Virus record (IMG/VR): IMGVR_UViG_3300009436_000122
Location: 1-22,332 of that record
DNA: 22,332 nucleotides
From: a virus
Reading direction: 5' to 3' (one strand)
How positions within the stretch are numbered: the first letter of the stretch is position 1; every line of letters begins with the position of its first letter. Below are positions 1 through 7,401 of the stretch, in pieces. A model generated the notes under the pieces. It saw only the letters and a program-made list of their open reading frames with translations, was not told the DNA's origin and ran no database searches. The translations under genes and the position numbers were made by a program.

Positions 1-440
1 AATTATCAGCATTAGCAAATGATGGGACTTTTCGAGTTATATCTTTGTCAGATGGCTCTTCTTCTAATAGATTATGGTTATATTTTACAGTAGGAAGTAA
101 TTTGATACAAGTTTTTGATGGCACTACTATTATTGCTTATACAATAGTTGTTACAAATATGATAAAAGTAGCAGTAGTTTATGATAGTAACGGAACGAGA
201 ATGTGGGTAAATGGTTTGCAAGTAGGTTCAAATTCTTACGTTGGGTTTAGTGGATTTGACAGATTAAATTTTGATGATGGTGCTGGTGGTAATAAATTCT
301 TCGGCAAAGTAAAACAACTACAAGTCTACGATACTGCTTTAACAGATAATCAACTTATACAACTAACAGGAGAAGCAGGTACTCACTTTTTTGAATCTTA
401 TGCAGAGATGGCATCAGCATTAACTTATACAATACAATAA
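1..440 (+). CDS. LamG-type tail/receptor-binding protein, C-terminal part (5' end outside window)
   Basis: The reading frame is open from base 3 to the TAA at 438-440 and has no start inside the window that is better than continuation from upstream, so this is the C-terminal end of a larger protein. The visible 145 residues alternate short beta strands and include WVNG and FGKVKQLQVYDT, which matches the final strands of a concanavalin-like LamG/pentraxin domain as found in phage tail-tip and receptor-binding proteins. A short tail, GEAGTHFFESYAEMASALTY, follows the LamG fold and is absent from the downstream paralogue. The next gene starts on the last base of the stop (TAATG). The likely role is binding of host surface glycan at the virion tip. 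The fold is called with fair confidence, the ligand is unknown, and the N-terminal architecture cannot be seen. Confidence 0.72.
   Translation, partial: LSALANDGTFRVISLSDGSSSNRLWLYFTVGSNLIQVFDGTTIIAYTIVVTNMIKVAVVYDSNGTRMWVNGLQVGSNSYVGFSGFDRLNFDDGAGGNKFFGKVKQLQVYDTALTDNQLIQLTGEAGTHFFESYAEMASALTYTIQ
302..335 (+). repeat. 34-base direct repeat, copy 1 (LamG C-terminus)
   Basis: These 34 bases are identical to 1936-1969. They encode the last LamG strand (GKVKQLQVYDT). Flanking sequence diverges quickly on both sides, so the identity is stronger than the surrounding paralogy. Confidence 0.9.
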
Positions 441-2008
441 TGGCGAATCCAAGTTTACAAATAGGTAATAGTAATTGGGCAATAAAAGAAGATAATCTTT
501 TAGGCTATAGTACGGCAGGTACAAGGTTTATACCTCAGCCTATAACAATGACAAGAGCATCAGCAGGTACTAGAGTTAATCCTCAAGGCTTGGTTGAAAC
601 TGTTGAGTTGTTGGGTAGTGAGTTGGTAACTAATGGAGATTTTGCTACTGATACGGATTGGACTAAAGGTACAGGTTGGACTATTAGTGGTGGTACTGCT
701 AATGCTAATACAACAGGTAGTTTTGTTAACTTAACACAAAACAATGTATTTGAAAATGGTAAAACATACAAAACTTCATTTACTATTACTAATTATACTC
801 AAGGAGAAATTAGACTAACACAAGCAGGTATTGATATATCAGGTAGTCAAAACAGTTTAGGAACTTATGAAACAACATTTACTTCTTCAAGTGCTGATGC
901 AAGGTGTATTATGCAAGGAATTAATTCTTTTATAGGTTCAATAGAGAACGTATCAGTAAAAGAAGTAACAAGAAACAATCTTGCAAGAGTAGATTATGAT
1001 GGTACTGCTTCTTCATTATTAGTAGAGCCACAGAGGACTAATTTAGTTACTTATTCAGAAGATTTTAGTCAATCTTTTTGGACAAAAACCACAGCAACTT
1101 TAACTACAGGTTTTGTTGCTCCAGATGGAACTACTAATGCTTCTAAATTAAATGCCACTGCTAATAATGGACAAGTTTCATTTAATGTAGCGACTAGCAC
1201 AACAGACAACAAATCTATATCAGTTTTTGCTAAAGCAAATACATCAACATCTCAGCTAAGAATTAATGAAGAAAATTATAATGGAAACCTTACACTTTTT
1301 GATTTAAACTTAGGTGTTATAATATTTAGTAATGGAGCAAGTAGTAAAATGGAAAATTATGGTAATGGGTGGTATAAATGCACACATATTCAAGATTATG
1401 CAGCAGGTCAAACATCAGTTGTTTTTGCTTTGAGGTCGCAAACAGTAGATAGTTTTTATTTGTGGGGTGCGCAAGTAGAAGCAGGTTCTTACGCTACATC
1501 TTACATACCTACAAGTGGTTCTACAGTTACAAGAGTAGCAGACCAATACTCAAAGACAGGTATTAGTAATTTGATAAATAGTGAGGAAGGGGTTTTGTTT
1601 GTTGAAATGGCTGCACTTGCAGATGATTCGACAGATAGAAGAATAACTATGTCAGATGGAACAACTCAAAATAGAATGGCTATTGGATTTGATAATGCAT
1701 CCAATAAAATTAAATATTTCTTAATATCATCAAATATTACACAAGTAAACAAAGATATAAGTGTAAGCAATATAACTCAATTTAATAAGATTGCATTTAA
1801 GTATAAATTAAATGATTTTGCATTATGGGTAAATGGTGTAGAAGTCGATACTGATACAAGTGGAAGTACGTTTTCTGCAAATACTTTAAGTGTTTTAAGG
1901 TTTGCTGGCTACTCGGGTGCTTCACAAAACTTCTACGGCAAAGTAAAACAACTACAAGTCTACGATACTTCGTTGAGCGATACTCAATTAGCAGCATTAA
2001 CTTCATAA
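440..2008 (+). CDS. Tail/receptor-binding protein with carbohydrate-binding-like and LamG domains
   Basis: This 522-residue protein appears to be a chain of beta-sandwich domains. Residues about 60-175 (ELVTNGDFATDTDWTKG onward) look like a CBM4/9-type jelly roll. Residues about 200-360 form a second sandwich, opening with TNLVTYSEDFSQSFWTK and closing with YLWGAQVEAGSYATSYIPT, a signature I know from phage tip proteins. Residues about 380-522 are a LamG domain with WVNG and YGKVKQLQVYDT. The C-terminus is paralogous to the preceding gene, including a 34-base identical stretch. There is no signal peptide, as expected for a virion protein. It is translationally coupled to the upstream gene by TAATG. 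I infer a role in host recognition; it could instead be a head or tail decoration protein. No catalytic motif is seen. Confidence 0.72.
   Translation: MANPSLQIGNSNWAIKEDNLLGYSTAGTRFIPQPITMTRASAGTRVNPQGLVETVELLGSELVTNGDFATDTDWTKGTGWTISGGTANANTTGSFVNLTQNNVFENGKTYKTSFTITNYTQGEIRLTQAGIDISGSQNSLGTYETTFTSSSADARCIMQGINSFIGSIENVSVKEVTRNNLARVDYDGTASSLLVEPQRTNLVTYSEDFSQSFWTKTTATLTTGFVAPDGTTNASKLNATANNGQVSFNVATSTTDNKSISVFAKANTSTSQLRINEENYNGNLTLFDLNLGVIIFSNGASSKMENYGNGWYKCTHIQDYAAGQTSVVFALRSQTVDSFYLWGAQVEAGSYATSYIPTSGSTVTRVADQYSKTGISNLINSEEGVLFVEMAALADDSTDRRITMSDGTTQNRMAIGFDNASNKIKYFLISSNITQVNKDISVSNITQFNKIAFKYKLNDFALWVNGVEVDTDTSGSTFSANTLSVLRFAGYSGASQNFYGKVKQLQVYDTSLSDTQLAALTS
1936..1969 (+). repeat. 34-base direct repeat, copy 2 (LamG C-terminus)
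   Basis: Identical to 302-335 and in the same reading register of the paralogous LamG domain. Either recent duplication or recombination between the two tail genes would explain it. Confidence 0.9.
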
Positions 2009-2018
2009 ATAAAAAGAA

Positions 2019-2378
2019 ATGAATATATATAAATTACAATACACAGACAAAGCAGAAGGAGATGCTGACTTACTTGCTAAAGGTACTTATGAAGTAGTAA
2101 CTGAAGAAGGTGTTACTCAAGAAGTCTATATTAATGGTACACAGGCAATAGTCTATATAGGACAGATAGTAGAGATACCTGCAACTTATGACAAAGATGG
2201 ACACGAATTAACTCCTCCTGTTTATTATAGTGGAGTATTCTATGACTTAATGACTACAGAAGAATATGACTTTGGAACTAATGAGTTATTTCCAACAGAT
2301 TGCGTACATTCGTTTTTAGGATATGCAAAAAATGCTGAAGGTACTGACATAGACCCTGATGAATTAATAATAGAATAA
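2019..2378 (+). CDS. Conserved phage protein of unknown function, in the virion gene group
   Basis: A 119-residue acidic protein with an A-rich leader (AAAAAGAAATG) and no Shine-Dalgarno site. It has no signal peptide or membrane segment. Mixed alpha/beta character is suggested by an N-terminal strand (MNIYKLQYTDKAEGDADLLA) and an acidic C-terminus (DPDELIIE). Short proteins opening in this way and lying between tail-tip and head genes are common in flavobacterial phages, but I do not know a function. It sits 10 bases after the LamG protein and 2 bases before the portal gene, so it is co-expressed with virion genes. A small structural or chaperone role is possible but unproven. Confidence 0.7.
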   Translation: MNIYKLQYTDKAEGDADLLAKGTYEVVTEEGVTQEVYINGTQAIVYIGQIVEIPATYDKDGHELTPPVYYSGVFYDLMTTEEYDFGTNELFPTDCVHSFLGYAKNAEGTDIDPDELIIE

Positions 2379-2380
2379 AA

Positions 2381-4456
2381 ATGGAAAATATACTAAGTGT
2401 AGATTTATCAAGTGAAACAAGTCCAGTAGTACAAGAAGTACGAGGTCGTGAATATATAGAATATGGTACTGAAAATTGGAAAAATTTATATCCACAATTT
2501 CTTATTGACTTATATTACAATTCTAGTACTCATGCTGCTATTGTAAATACTACTTCGGAAATGATTTCAGGAGAAGATATTATAGTAGAAGAAAATGATA
2601 ATCTTGAACAATTTGTTAAACTTAAAAAATTCTTAGCTAATGCAAATGGTAAAGAATCTCTACACGAAGTATTAAAAAAAGTAAGTTTAGATTTTAAACT
2701 ACAAGGTGCGTTTGGTTTACATATTATTTGGAATAAAGCCAAAACAGAAATAGTAGAAATATACCATGTTCCATGTGAACGTATTAGAGCAGGTAAACCT
2801 AATGATATGGGTGTAGTAGATACTTACTATATTTCAGCAGATTGGTCTAACACAAGAACAAACAGACCTACACCTATAGCAGCATTTAATAGTAAAGACA
2901 GAACTAATCCTAGTCAATTATTATATACTGGTTTATATAGTCCTAATATGGATATATACCATACTCCTGATTATTTAGCAGCAAACAACTGGGCGTTAGT
3001 AGATTCTAGAGTATCTGAATTTCATCTTAACAATATCAGTAACGGATTTTCTGGAAGCTATATGATTTCTTTTGCAAATGGAATACCTACGCAAGAGGAG
3101 AGAATGCAGATAGAAAGAAGTTTAGCAGATAAATTTACTGGTGCTAGTAATTCAGGAAAGTTTGTGTTGACTTTCTCAGATGATAAAACTAGAACTCCTG
3201 AAATAACTCCTATATCAGTTAGCAACGCAGACAAGCAATATCTTGCGTTACAGGAACTTTTAGTACAAAACATACTTACAGGTCATAGAGTTACTTCTCC
3301 GATGCTTATGGGTATTAAAAACGATACAGGGCTAGGTTCTAATGTAGATGAGATGAACGCAGCTTTTGAGATATACTTAAATACTGTTATTGTACCTTAT
3401 CAAAAACACATACTAAAAACATTATCTAAAATATTTGATATTAATGGTATAAATATTCCTTTATCTTTCGTACAAGCTAAACCAATTACTACTAAGTTTT
3501 CAATAGAAGATTTGAAAGAGGTAATGACTCAGGATGAGATAAGAGAAGAACTTGGATTGAAACCTTTAAATGATGAAGAACTAACGGCAGAAGATGATGA
3601 TAACTATAGTTTAAAAAAAGTAGGTACAATAGTTTCTGATGGTAAAGAGTTACCTTTATTTGATAGTATAGAAGAAGCTGAAGCAGAAGCAGAAAGAATA
3701 GGTTGTAGTGGGCATCATATACATACGCAAGATGGTAAAGATTATTTTATGCCATGTCAAGACCATGATCAATTAATTAATTTAAAAGATTGTGATTGTG
3801 ATAAGAACAAAGAGAACTGCGACAAAAAGTGTTATGAGAAAACTGAGTTAGATGCTTTCTTAGAAACTGTTGAAGATATTCCAGAGGGTTGGGAATTAGT
3901 AGATGAAGAAGTAGTAGATGGAGAACACGCAGACTTTGACTTTGAAGATGAGTTAAATAAAATAGCTAGTGAAAAAATAGAGTTTGCAACTACTGGAGTT
4001 GCTAGACCTGATTCTAAATCTGAACAAGATGGTATATCTAAAAAAACATATGACTATTATAGAGTTAGATATGTATACGCACAAGATAACTTTTTAACTA
4101 GAAAGTCAGGTAAAAAAAGAGATTTTTGCCAAAAAATGGTAGAAGCTAAAAAACTTTATCGTAAAGAAGATATAGAAAGAATGTCTACTAAAAGAGTAAA
4201 TGCAGGATGGGGTAAAGGTGGTGCAGATACTTACGATATATTTTTATTTAAAGGTGGTGGTAATTGTCATCATTTTTGGTTAAGACAAATATACAGAACA
4301 GAATTAGGTATATCTGTAAGTACAAAGATTAAAGATGCAGATTTAGTAGGATATACTAAAGCAAGGTCAGAGGGGTTTACTGCTAAGAAAAACGACAAGA
4401 GAGTAGCTATAGCACCTAAAAGAATGAAAAATAACGGATTTGTAAAAAAGAGATAA
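2381..4456 (+). CDS. Phage portal protein with long Cys/His-rich C-terminal extension
   Basis: At 691 residues this is longer than a typical portal (about 400-550). Residues about 30-400 show portal features: an N-terminal segment reading YPQFLIDLYYNSSTHAAIV, the VPCERIRAG turn in the middle, and a C-terminal core with SPMLMGIKNDTGLGSN followed by a helix and DEIREELGLKPL, typical of the crown region. After that come a Cys/His cluster (C442, H445, H446, H448, C459, H462) and a CDCD...C...C segment at 471-484. Residues about 550-640 form a further compact basic block (RDFCQKM, GWGKGGADTYDIF, GGGNCHHFW). That block is conserved-looking and may be a minor-head-like module, which is inference. 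The portal forms the dodecameric DNA channel at the capsid vertex. It is followed one base later by a connector gene. Confidence 0.88.
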   Translation: MENILSVDLSSETSPVVQEVRGREYIEYGTENWKNLYPQFLIDLYYNSSTHAAIVNTTSEMISGEDIIVEENDNLEQFVKLKKFLANANGKESLHEVLKKVSLDFKLQGAFGLHIIWNKAKTEIVEIYHVPCERIRAGKPNDMGVVDTYYISADWSNTRTNRPTPIAAFNSKDRTNPSQLLYTGLYSPNMDIYHTPDYLAANNWALVDSRVSEFHLNNISNGFSGSYMISFANGIPTQEERMQIERSLADKFTGASNSGKFVLTFSDDKTRTPEITPISVSNADKQYLALQELLVQNILTGHRVTSPMLMGIKNDTGLGSNVDEMNAAFEIYLNTVIVPYQKHILKTLSKIFDINGINIPLSFVQAKPITTKFSIEDLKEVMTQDEIREELGLKPLNDEELTAEDDDNYSLKKVGTIVSDGKELPLFDSIEEAEAEAERIGCSGHHIHTQDGKDYFMPCQDHDQLINLKDCDCDKNKENCDKKCYEKTELDAFLETVEDIPEGWELVDEEVVDGEHADFDFEDELNKIASEKIEFATTGVARPDSKSEQDGISKKTYDYYRVRYVYAQDNFLTRKSGKKRDFCQKMVEAKKLYRKEDIERMSTKRVNAGWGKGGADTYDIFLFKGGGNCHHFWLRQIYRTELGISVSTKIKDADLVGYTKARSEGFTAKKNDKRVAIAPKRMKNNGFVKKR

Positions 4457-4457
4457 T

Positions 4458-5036
4458 ATGGCATACGTTTTATTTATATCAGAAGAAAAATTAAAAGATA
4501 GCACAAGTATATATGGTTCAGTAGAAACTTCAATGTTACTTCCATTTGTAAAACAGGCACAAAAATTATACTGCGAAACAAAACTAGGAACTAAATTAAA
4601 TGATAAATTAAAAGATTTAATTGTAGCAGGTACAGTAAATAATGTAGGTAATGAATACTATGCAACATTATTAAATACATACATAGGAGATTTTCTACCT
4701 AACATGGCTTTGTATCATGCACTACCTTTTTTACGTTTTAAGATTGAAAATGGTAATATATATTCTAAAACATCAGAAACTGGTACTGCATTGACTACAT
4801 CAGAATCACAACACTTAAGAAGTGAAATTTTAAATACTGGAGAGTATTACATTGAAAGAATGATTGATTACATTAAAAACAACATTAGTCGTTTTCCTGA
4901 GTACAATACAAATTCAGGTGCAGATGTATCTCCTGATTCAAATGGTTTTTCTTATCAAGGAATGAATTTAGATAGACCACAAGGACAAGGAGATAAGATA
5001 ACTCTTAGAGATTTTTTAACTCCTGATTTAACATAA
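4458..5036 (+). CDS. Head-tail connector-like protein (DUF6712-like)
   Basis: This 192-residue protein follows the portal directly. It has a largely helical N-terminal half with QAQKLYCETKLGTKLNDKLKDLI, then YIGDFLPNMALYHALPFLRFKIENGNIY and a helix ending YYIERMIDYIKNNISRFPEY. This order of motifs matches what I know as DUF6712, a Bacteroidota phage family placed after the portal and resembling head-tail adaptors. The likely role is a ring below the portal that joins the head to the tail. The disordered C-terminus (SPDSNGFSYQG...) may contact partners. The stop overlaps the next possible start (TAATG). Family identification is from memory of motifs; the adaptor role is inferred from family and position. 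Confidence 0.66.
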   Translation: MAYVLFISEEKLKDSTSIYGSVETSMLLPFVKQAQKLYCETKLGTKLNDKLKDLIVAGTVNNVGNEYYATLLNTYIGDFLPNMALYHALPFLRFKIENGNIYSKTSETGTALTTSESQHLRSEILNTGEYYIERMIDYIKNNISRFPEYNTNSGADVSPDSNGFSYQGMNLDRPQGQGDKITLRDFLTPDLT

Positions 5037-5176
5037 TGAAGAAACATTATAAAGTAAAAGAAGAAAATAAAACCAAATTGATTAAATTTTTGAGAAATGC
5101 CAATACAAAAAACAATACAGGACAGTCTAGAAGTAGCAGCAGTCAACGGAACAGTCTTAAGCGTAACAACGTTTAG
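5036..5176 (+). CDS. Small basic ORF (46 aa) overlapping the holin-like gene
   Basis: The ATG overlaps the stop of the connector gene (TAATG) and the frame runs for 46 codons to the TAG at 5174-5176. The product is very basic and polar (KKHYKVKEENKTKLIKFLRN, then a Ser/Asn/Arg-rich tail). The first 60 bases lie alone between genes, but the rest overlaps the membrane protein starting at 5097 in another frame. Coupling and the A-rich start argue for translation; the low-complexity tail argues that it may only be a translational bridge to 5097. Function unknown. Confidence 0.4.
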   Translation: MKKHYKVKEENKTKLIKFLRNANTKNNTGQSRSSSSQRNSLKRNNV

Positions 5177-5279
5177 CAACATAGAGATAGCTTTAAAAAT
5201 TATTTTGTTAGTTGTGTCTATAGCGTACACGATTGACAAGTGGTATAGTCAAAAGAAAAAGCACAATGAAAAAAAATAA
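5097..5279 (+). CDS. Small membrane protein, holin-like
   Basis: A 60-residue protein with one clear membrane helix at about residues 30-46 (ALKIILLVVSIAYTI), a short polar N-terminus (MPIQKTIQDSLEVAAVNGTV) and a positively charged C-terminal tail (KWYSQKKKHNEKK). Small single-pass proteins of this form, with the AAVNGT...IEIALK pattern, lie next to the endolysin in many flavobacterial phages. A charged tail and location in the lysis group suit a holin or pinholin, which would permeabilise the inner membrane at the end of infection. Sequence alone cannot separate a holin from another small membrane factor. It overlaps the small ORFs on both sides. Confidence 0.6.
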   Translation: MPIQKTIQDSLEVAAVNGTVLSVTTFSNIEIALKIILLVVSIAYTIDKWYSQKKKHNEKK

Positions 5280-5391
5280 GTTAAACAGTACAAATCCACG
5301 ATACAAAAAAATTCAAGAAGTAGAAAAAACTAGAAAAGTTTTAATCAATAATGTAAAAGGGATTAAAATTTATGCAGTCTATAATATATGA
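5266..5391 (+). CDS. Small basic ORF (41 aa) coupled to the M15 peptidase gene
   Basis: It starts at the ATG at 5266 inside the 3' end of the holin-like gene and ends with the TGA at 5389-5391, which overlaps the peptidase start as ATGA. The product is 41 residues and highly basic (MKKNKLNSTNPRYKKIQEVEKT...), with no membrane segment. It fills the 108-base gap that would otherwise separate the holin-like and peptidase genes, and the four-base overlap is typical of translational coupling. It is probably a real gene or an upstream ORF that carries ribosomes to the peptidase. Function unknown. Confidence 0.55.
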   Translation: MKKNKLNSTNPRYKKIQEVEKTRKVLINNVKGIKIYAVYNI

Positions 5392-5753
5392 TAAAACATT
5401 TTAAAACATCTGAGTTTGATAGTCCTGATAAAGTTGGTAGTGGAGATAAGATGGATAAAGATTTTTTAATGTTATTAGATCAAGCTAGAGAATTAGCAGG
5501 AGTACCTTTTAAAATTACAAGTGGCTATAGAACAAAAGAATGGAATCTTAAAGTAGGAGGGCGAGTAGGTTCTAGCCATTGTAAAGGTTTGGCAGCAGAT
5601 ATACATTTGCCAAAAAGTTCAAGAGAGAGATTTTTAATTATCAATTCAATCTTAAGTGTAGGAATAAACAGAATAGGAATAAGTTTTAAAAATGGTTTTC
5701 TACATTGTGATGTTGATAAATTAAAAGATGAGCAAGTTTTATGGAGTTATTAA
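5388..5753 (+). CDS. M15-family zinc peptidase (D,D-carboxypeptidase-like endolysin)
   Basis: At 121 residues this fits the compact Peptidase_M15_3 family. The characteristic motifs are present in order: SGYRT (45-49), the zinc motif SSHCKGLAADIH at 62-73 with ligands H64 and D71, and FLHCDVD at 104-110 with the third ligand H106 and the neighbouring acidic D108. These enzymes cleave peptide cross-links or termini in peptidoglycan, and in phages they act as endolysins at cell lysis. No signal peptide is seen, so release would depend on a holin, for which there are candidates on both sides. The start overlaps the previous small ORF (ATGA). The family call is firm; the exact bond cut is not known from sequence. 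Confidence 0.88.
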   Translation: MIKHFKTSEFDSPDKVGSGDKMDKDFLMLLDQARELAGVPFKITSGYRTKEWNLKVGGRVGSSHCKGLAADIHLPKSSRERFLIINSILSVGINRIGISFKNGFLHCDVDKLKDEQVLWSY

Positions 5754-5778
5754 TTATTAATTTTAAAATAAAAATCAA

Positions 5779-5967
5779 ATGAAAAATTATATTCTTACAC
5801 AATTACTTACATCAAAAAAAGTTTGGTTAGGTATTTCATCTATTGTTATACCTTTAATTGCAACAACTTTAGGTGTAGATGAAGATGCAGTATCTAAAAT
5901 TTGGTGGAGTTTAATTGCCATGCTTATGGGGCAATCAGCAGCAGATTTCGGAAAGTCTAAGAAATAA
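5779..5967 (+). CDS. Small membrane protein, second holin-like candidate
   Basis: A 62-residue protein with a hydrophobic segment at about 16-32 (WLGISSIVIPLIATTLGV) and a second moderately hydrophobic helix at about 42-53 (WWSLIAMLMGQ), ending in a basic tail (FGKSKK). This two-helix arrangement is compatible with a small holin or a holin regulator. It lies 25 bases downstream of the M15 peptidase and upstream of the metallophosphoesterase. The leader TAAAATAAAAATCAAATG is A-rich as usual for Bacteroidota. It could be the partner or antagonist of the membrane protein at 5097. The role in lysis is inferred from size, topology and position only. Confidence 0.55.
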   Translation: MKNYILTQLLTSKKVWLGISSIVIPLIATTLGVDEDAVSKIWWSLIAMLMGQSAADFGKSKK

Positions 5968-5974
5968 AAGATAA

Positions 5975-7060
5975 TTGTCTGTAAATGGTAAAAGACTAAG
6001 ATTGTCCTCTGAAGAAGTTGAACTAATCAACGAGTTCAGGGGGCAAAACTTAGACAACATAAATGGTAATACTGCACTAGACATACATCTTAAAGACAGA
6101 GGTATTAATAAAAAAGATGTTGTTAGTGTAAAGCATTGGCAAAGTATGTCAGGAGAACTAAGATTCTCTATAGTTACAAAAGAAGATTTTGGTGCAGAGC
6201 AAAAGAATTTGCTTGAAGATATTAAAAACTTAATAGATAATCATGCACCAACATATCCAACAATAAAAAGAACTAAGGGAGAACATCTTTTAGTTATAAA
6301 TCCTGCCGACATACATATTGGTAAACTTGCAGTAGCATTAGAAACTGGAGATGAATATAATAGCAAGATAGCTTGTGAAAGAGTTTTAGAGGGTGTTACA
6401 GGGCTTTTAAGCAAGTCTAAAGGGTTTAGTATAGATAGGGTGTTATTTTGCGTAGGAAACGATATTTTACATATTGACAATGTATACAATCAAACTACGG
6501 CAGGTACAAGGCAAGATGTAAATGGTAAGTGGTGGGAACATTTTGAATTAGCTTTAGATTTATATGTTAAATGTGTAGAGATGCTTAGAAATATAGCGCC
6601 TGTAGATGTTGTTCATTCAATGTCTAATCACGATTATCAAAGTGGATTTCACTTAGCACACGCACTTAAAAGTTGGTTTAGAAAAGCAGAAGATGTTACA
6701 TTTGATATAAGTGTAGCACATAGAAAATACTATAAGTATGGATCAAACCTAATAGGTTTAGAACATGGAGATGGTGCTAAGATGGATAATCTTCCTATGC
6801 TTATGGCTAATGAAAGACCAAATGATTGGTCAGATACTAAGTATAGATACTGGTATTTACATCACTTACATCACAAAATTAAATACAAGTGGAGAGATGC
6901 AAAAGATTTTATAGGAGTTACTGTAGAATATATGCGTTCTCCAAGTGGCACAGATAGTTGGCATAGCAGAAAAGGTTTTTGTGGAGTTCAAAAAGCAGTA
7001 GAGGGTTTTATACATTCTAAAGAATCAGGACAAATTGCAAGATTAGTACACTACTTCTAA
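5975..7060 (+). CDS. Calcineurin-like metallophosphoesterase
   Basis: A 361-residue protein with the metal-binding motifs of the calcineurin-like superfamily in order: DxH at 112-114 (PADIHIGKL), GND at 161-163, SNHD at 217-220 (in place of GNHD), HGD at 264-266 and an HLHH cluster at 297-300. Residues 1-100 form a separate N-terminal region that may bind DNA or partners. Such enzymes hydrolyse phosphomono- or diesters using two metal ions; phage members of this form are common in Bacteroidota but their substrate is not known to me. The frame opens immediately after an in-frame TAA and the first start codon is TTG at 5975, with no ATG until residue 58, so a TTG start is chosen. It could act on phage or host nucleic acid, or on nucleotides. 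Confidence 0.8.
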   Translation: MSVNGKRLRLSSEEVELINEFRGQNLDNINGNTALDIHLKDRGINKKDVVSVKHWQSMSGELRFSIVTKEDFGAEQKNLLEDIKNLIDNHAPTYPTIKRTKGEHLLVINPADIHIGKLAVALETGDEYNSKIACERVLEGVTGLLSKSKGFSIDRVLFCVGNDILHIDNVYNQTTAGTRQDVNGKWWEHFELALDLYVKCVEMLRNIAPVDVVHSMSNHDYQSGFHLAHALKSWFRKAEDVTFDISVAHRKYYKYGSNLIGLEHGDGAKMDNLPMLMANERPNDWSDTKYRYWYLHHLHHKIKYKWRDAKDFIGVTVEYMRSPSGTDSWHSRKGFCGVQKAVEGFIHSKESGQIARLVHYF

Positions 7061-7125
7061 TCTATTAAAAATCAATAGCTTACATTTATTTAACATTTAA
7101 ATTGTTAATAACTTATTTAATTACT

Positions 7126-7159
7126 TTGTTAATTAGCAAATTAATTAATTGTATATTTG
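7126..7159 (+). promoter_or_regulatory. Flavobacterium-type promoter of the early region
   Basis: TTG at 7126-7128 and TATATTTG at 7152-7159 (matching TAnnTTTG) are separated by 23 bases, at the upper end of the 17-23 spacing known for Flavobacterium housekeeping promoters. It lies in the 122-base gap 7061-7182, one of the largest in the window, and 23 bases before the ATG at 7183. It would drive the long run of replication genes to its right. The gap is also very AT-rich with TTAATTAA-type palindromes, so an origin cannot be excluded. Confidence 0.6.
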
Positions 7160-7182
7160 CAATCTAATTATAAATAAATTAT

Positions 7183-7401
7183 ATGAAAACTCAATACAAA
7201 GTTATTAATAGAAATAACAGAAAAGAATACACTTTAAATGCTGAAGAACTATCTAAGTTTTTTAAGCATCAATTAATGTCGGATTATGCAATATCAAAGC
7301 TACCTTCAAAACAAGAATCATTCCTTTTAAGTTTAGCGATAGGGTGTTTTTCTTTAGCTTTTATAGTTACTGCAACTAAAATTGTAATGCGATGGTTATA
7401 G
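7183..7401 (+). CDS. Small C-terminally anchored membrane protein, first early gene
   Basis: A 72-residue protein whose polar N-terminal half (MKTQYKVINRNNRKEYTLNA) is followed by a membrane helix at about residues 46-67 (FLLSLAIGCFSLAFIVTAT) and a short basic end. It is the first gene after the predicted promoter, so it should be made very early. Being tail-anchored, it would present its N-terminal part either to the cytoplasm or outward. Early phage membrane proteins can affect host envelope, superinfection or host take-over, but nothing in this sequence identifies which. It overlaps the next gene by 10 bases. Confidence 0.65.
   Translation: MKTQYKVINRNNRKEYTLNAEELSKFFKHQLMSDYAISKLPSKQESFLLSLAIGCFSLAFIVTATKIVMRWL

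Noticed and set aside
1-2008. Diversity-generating retroelement acting on the LamG genes
   Set aside because: No reverse transcriptase, template repeat or adenine-biased variable region was found in the window; the 34-base repeat is identical, not mutagenised.
4955-5239. Minus-strand ORFs (for example 4955-5239, 12184-12519, 13132-13368)
   Set aside because: They are mirror images of plus-strand genes in AT-rich DNA, have low-complexity or hydrophobic composition, and would break a fully co-oriented gene map.
513-6511. Shared 15-base string ACGGCAGGTACAAGG at about 513 and 6497
   Set aside because: Both copies encode the common peptide T-A-G-T-R in unrelated genes, with no flanking similarity. 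With this codon bias it is most likely chance.
7062-7078. CTATT/AATAG inverted repeat just after the metallophosphoesterase stop
   Set aside because: Only five weak A/T-rich pairs and no T tract follows, so it does not support a terminator call.
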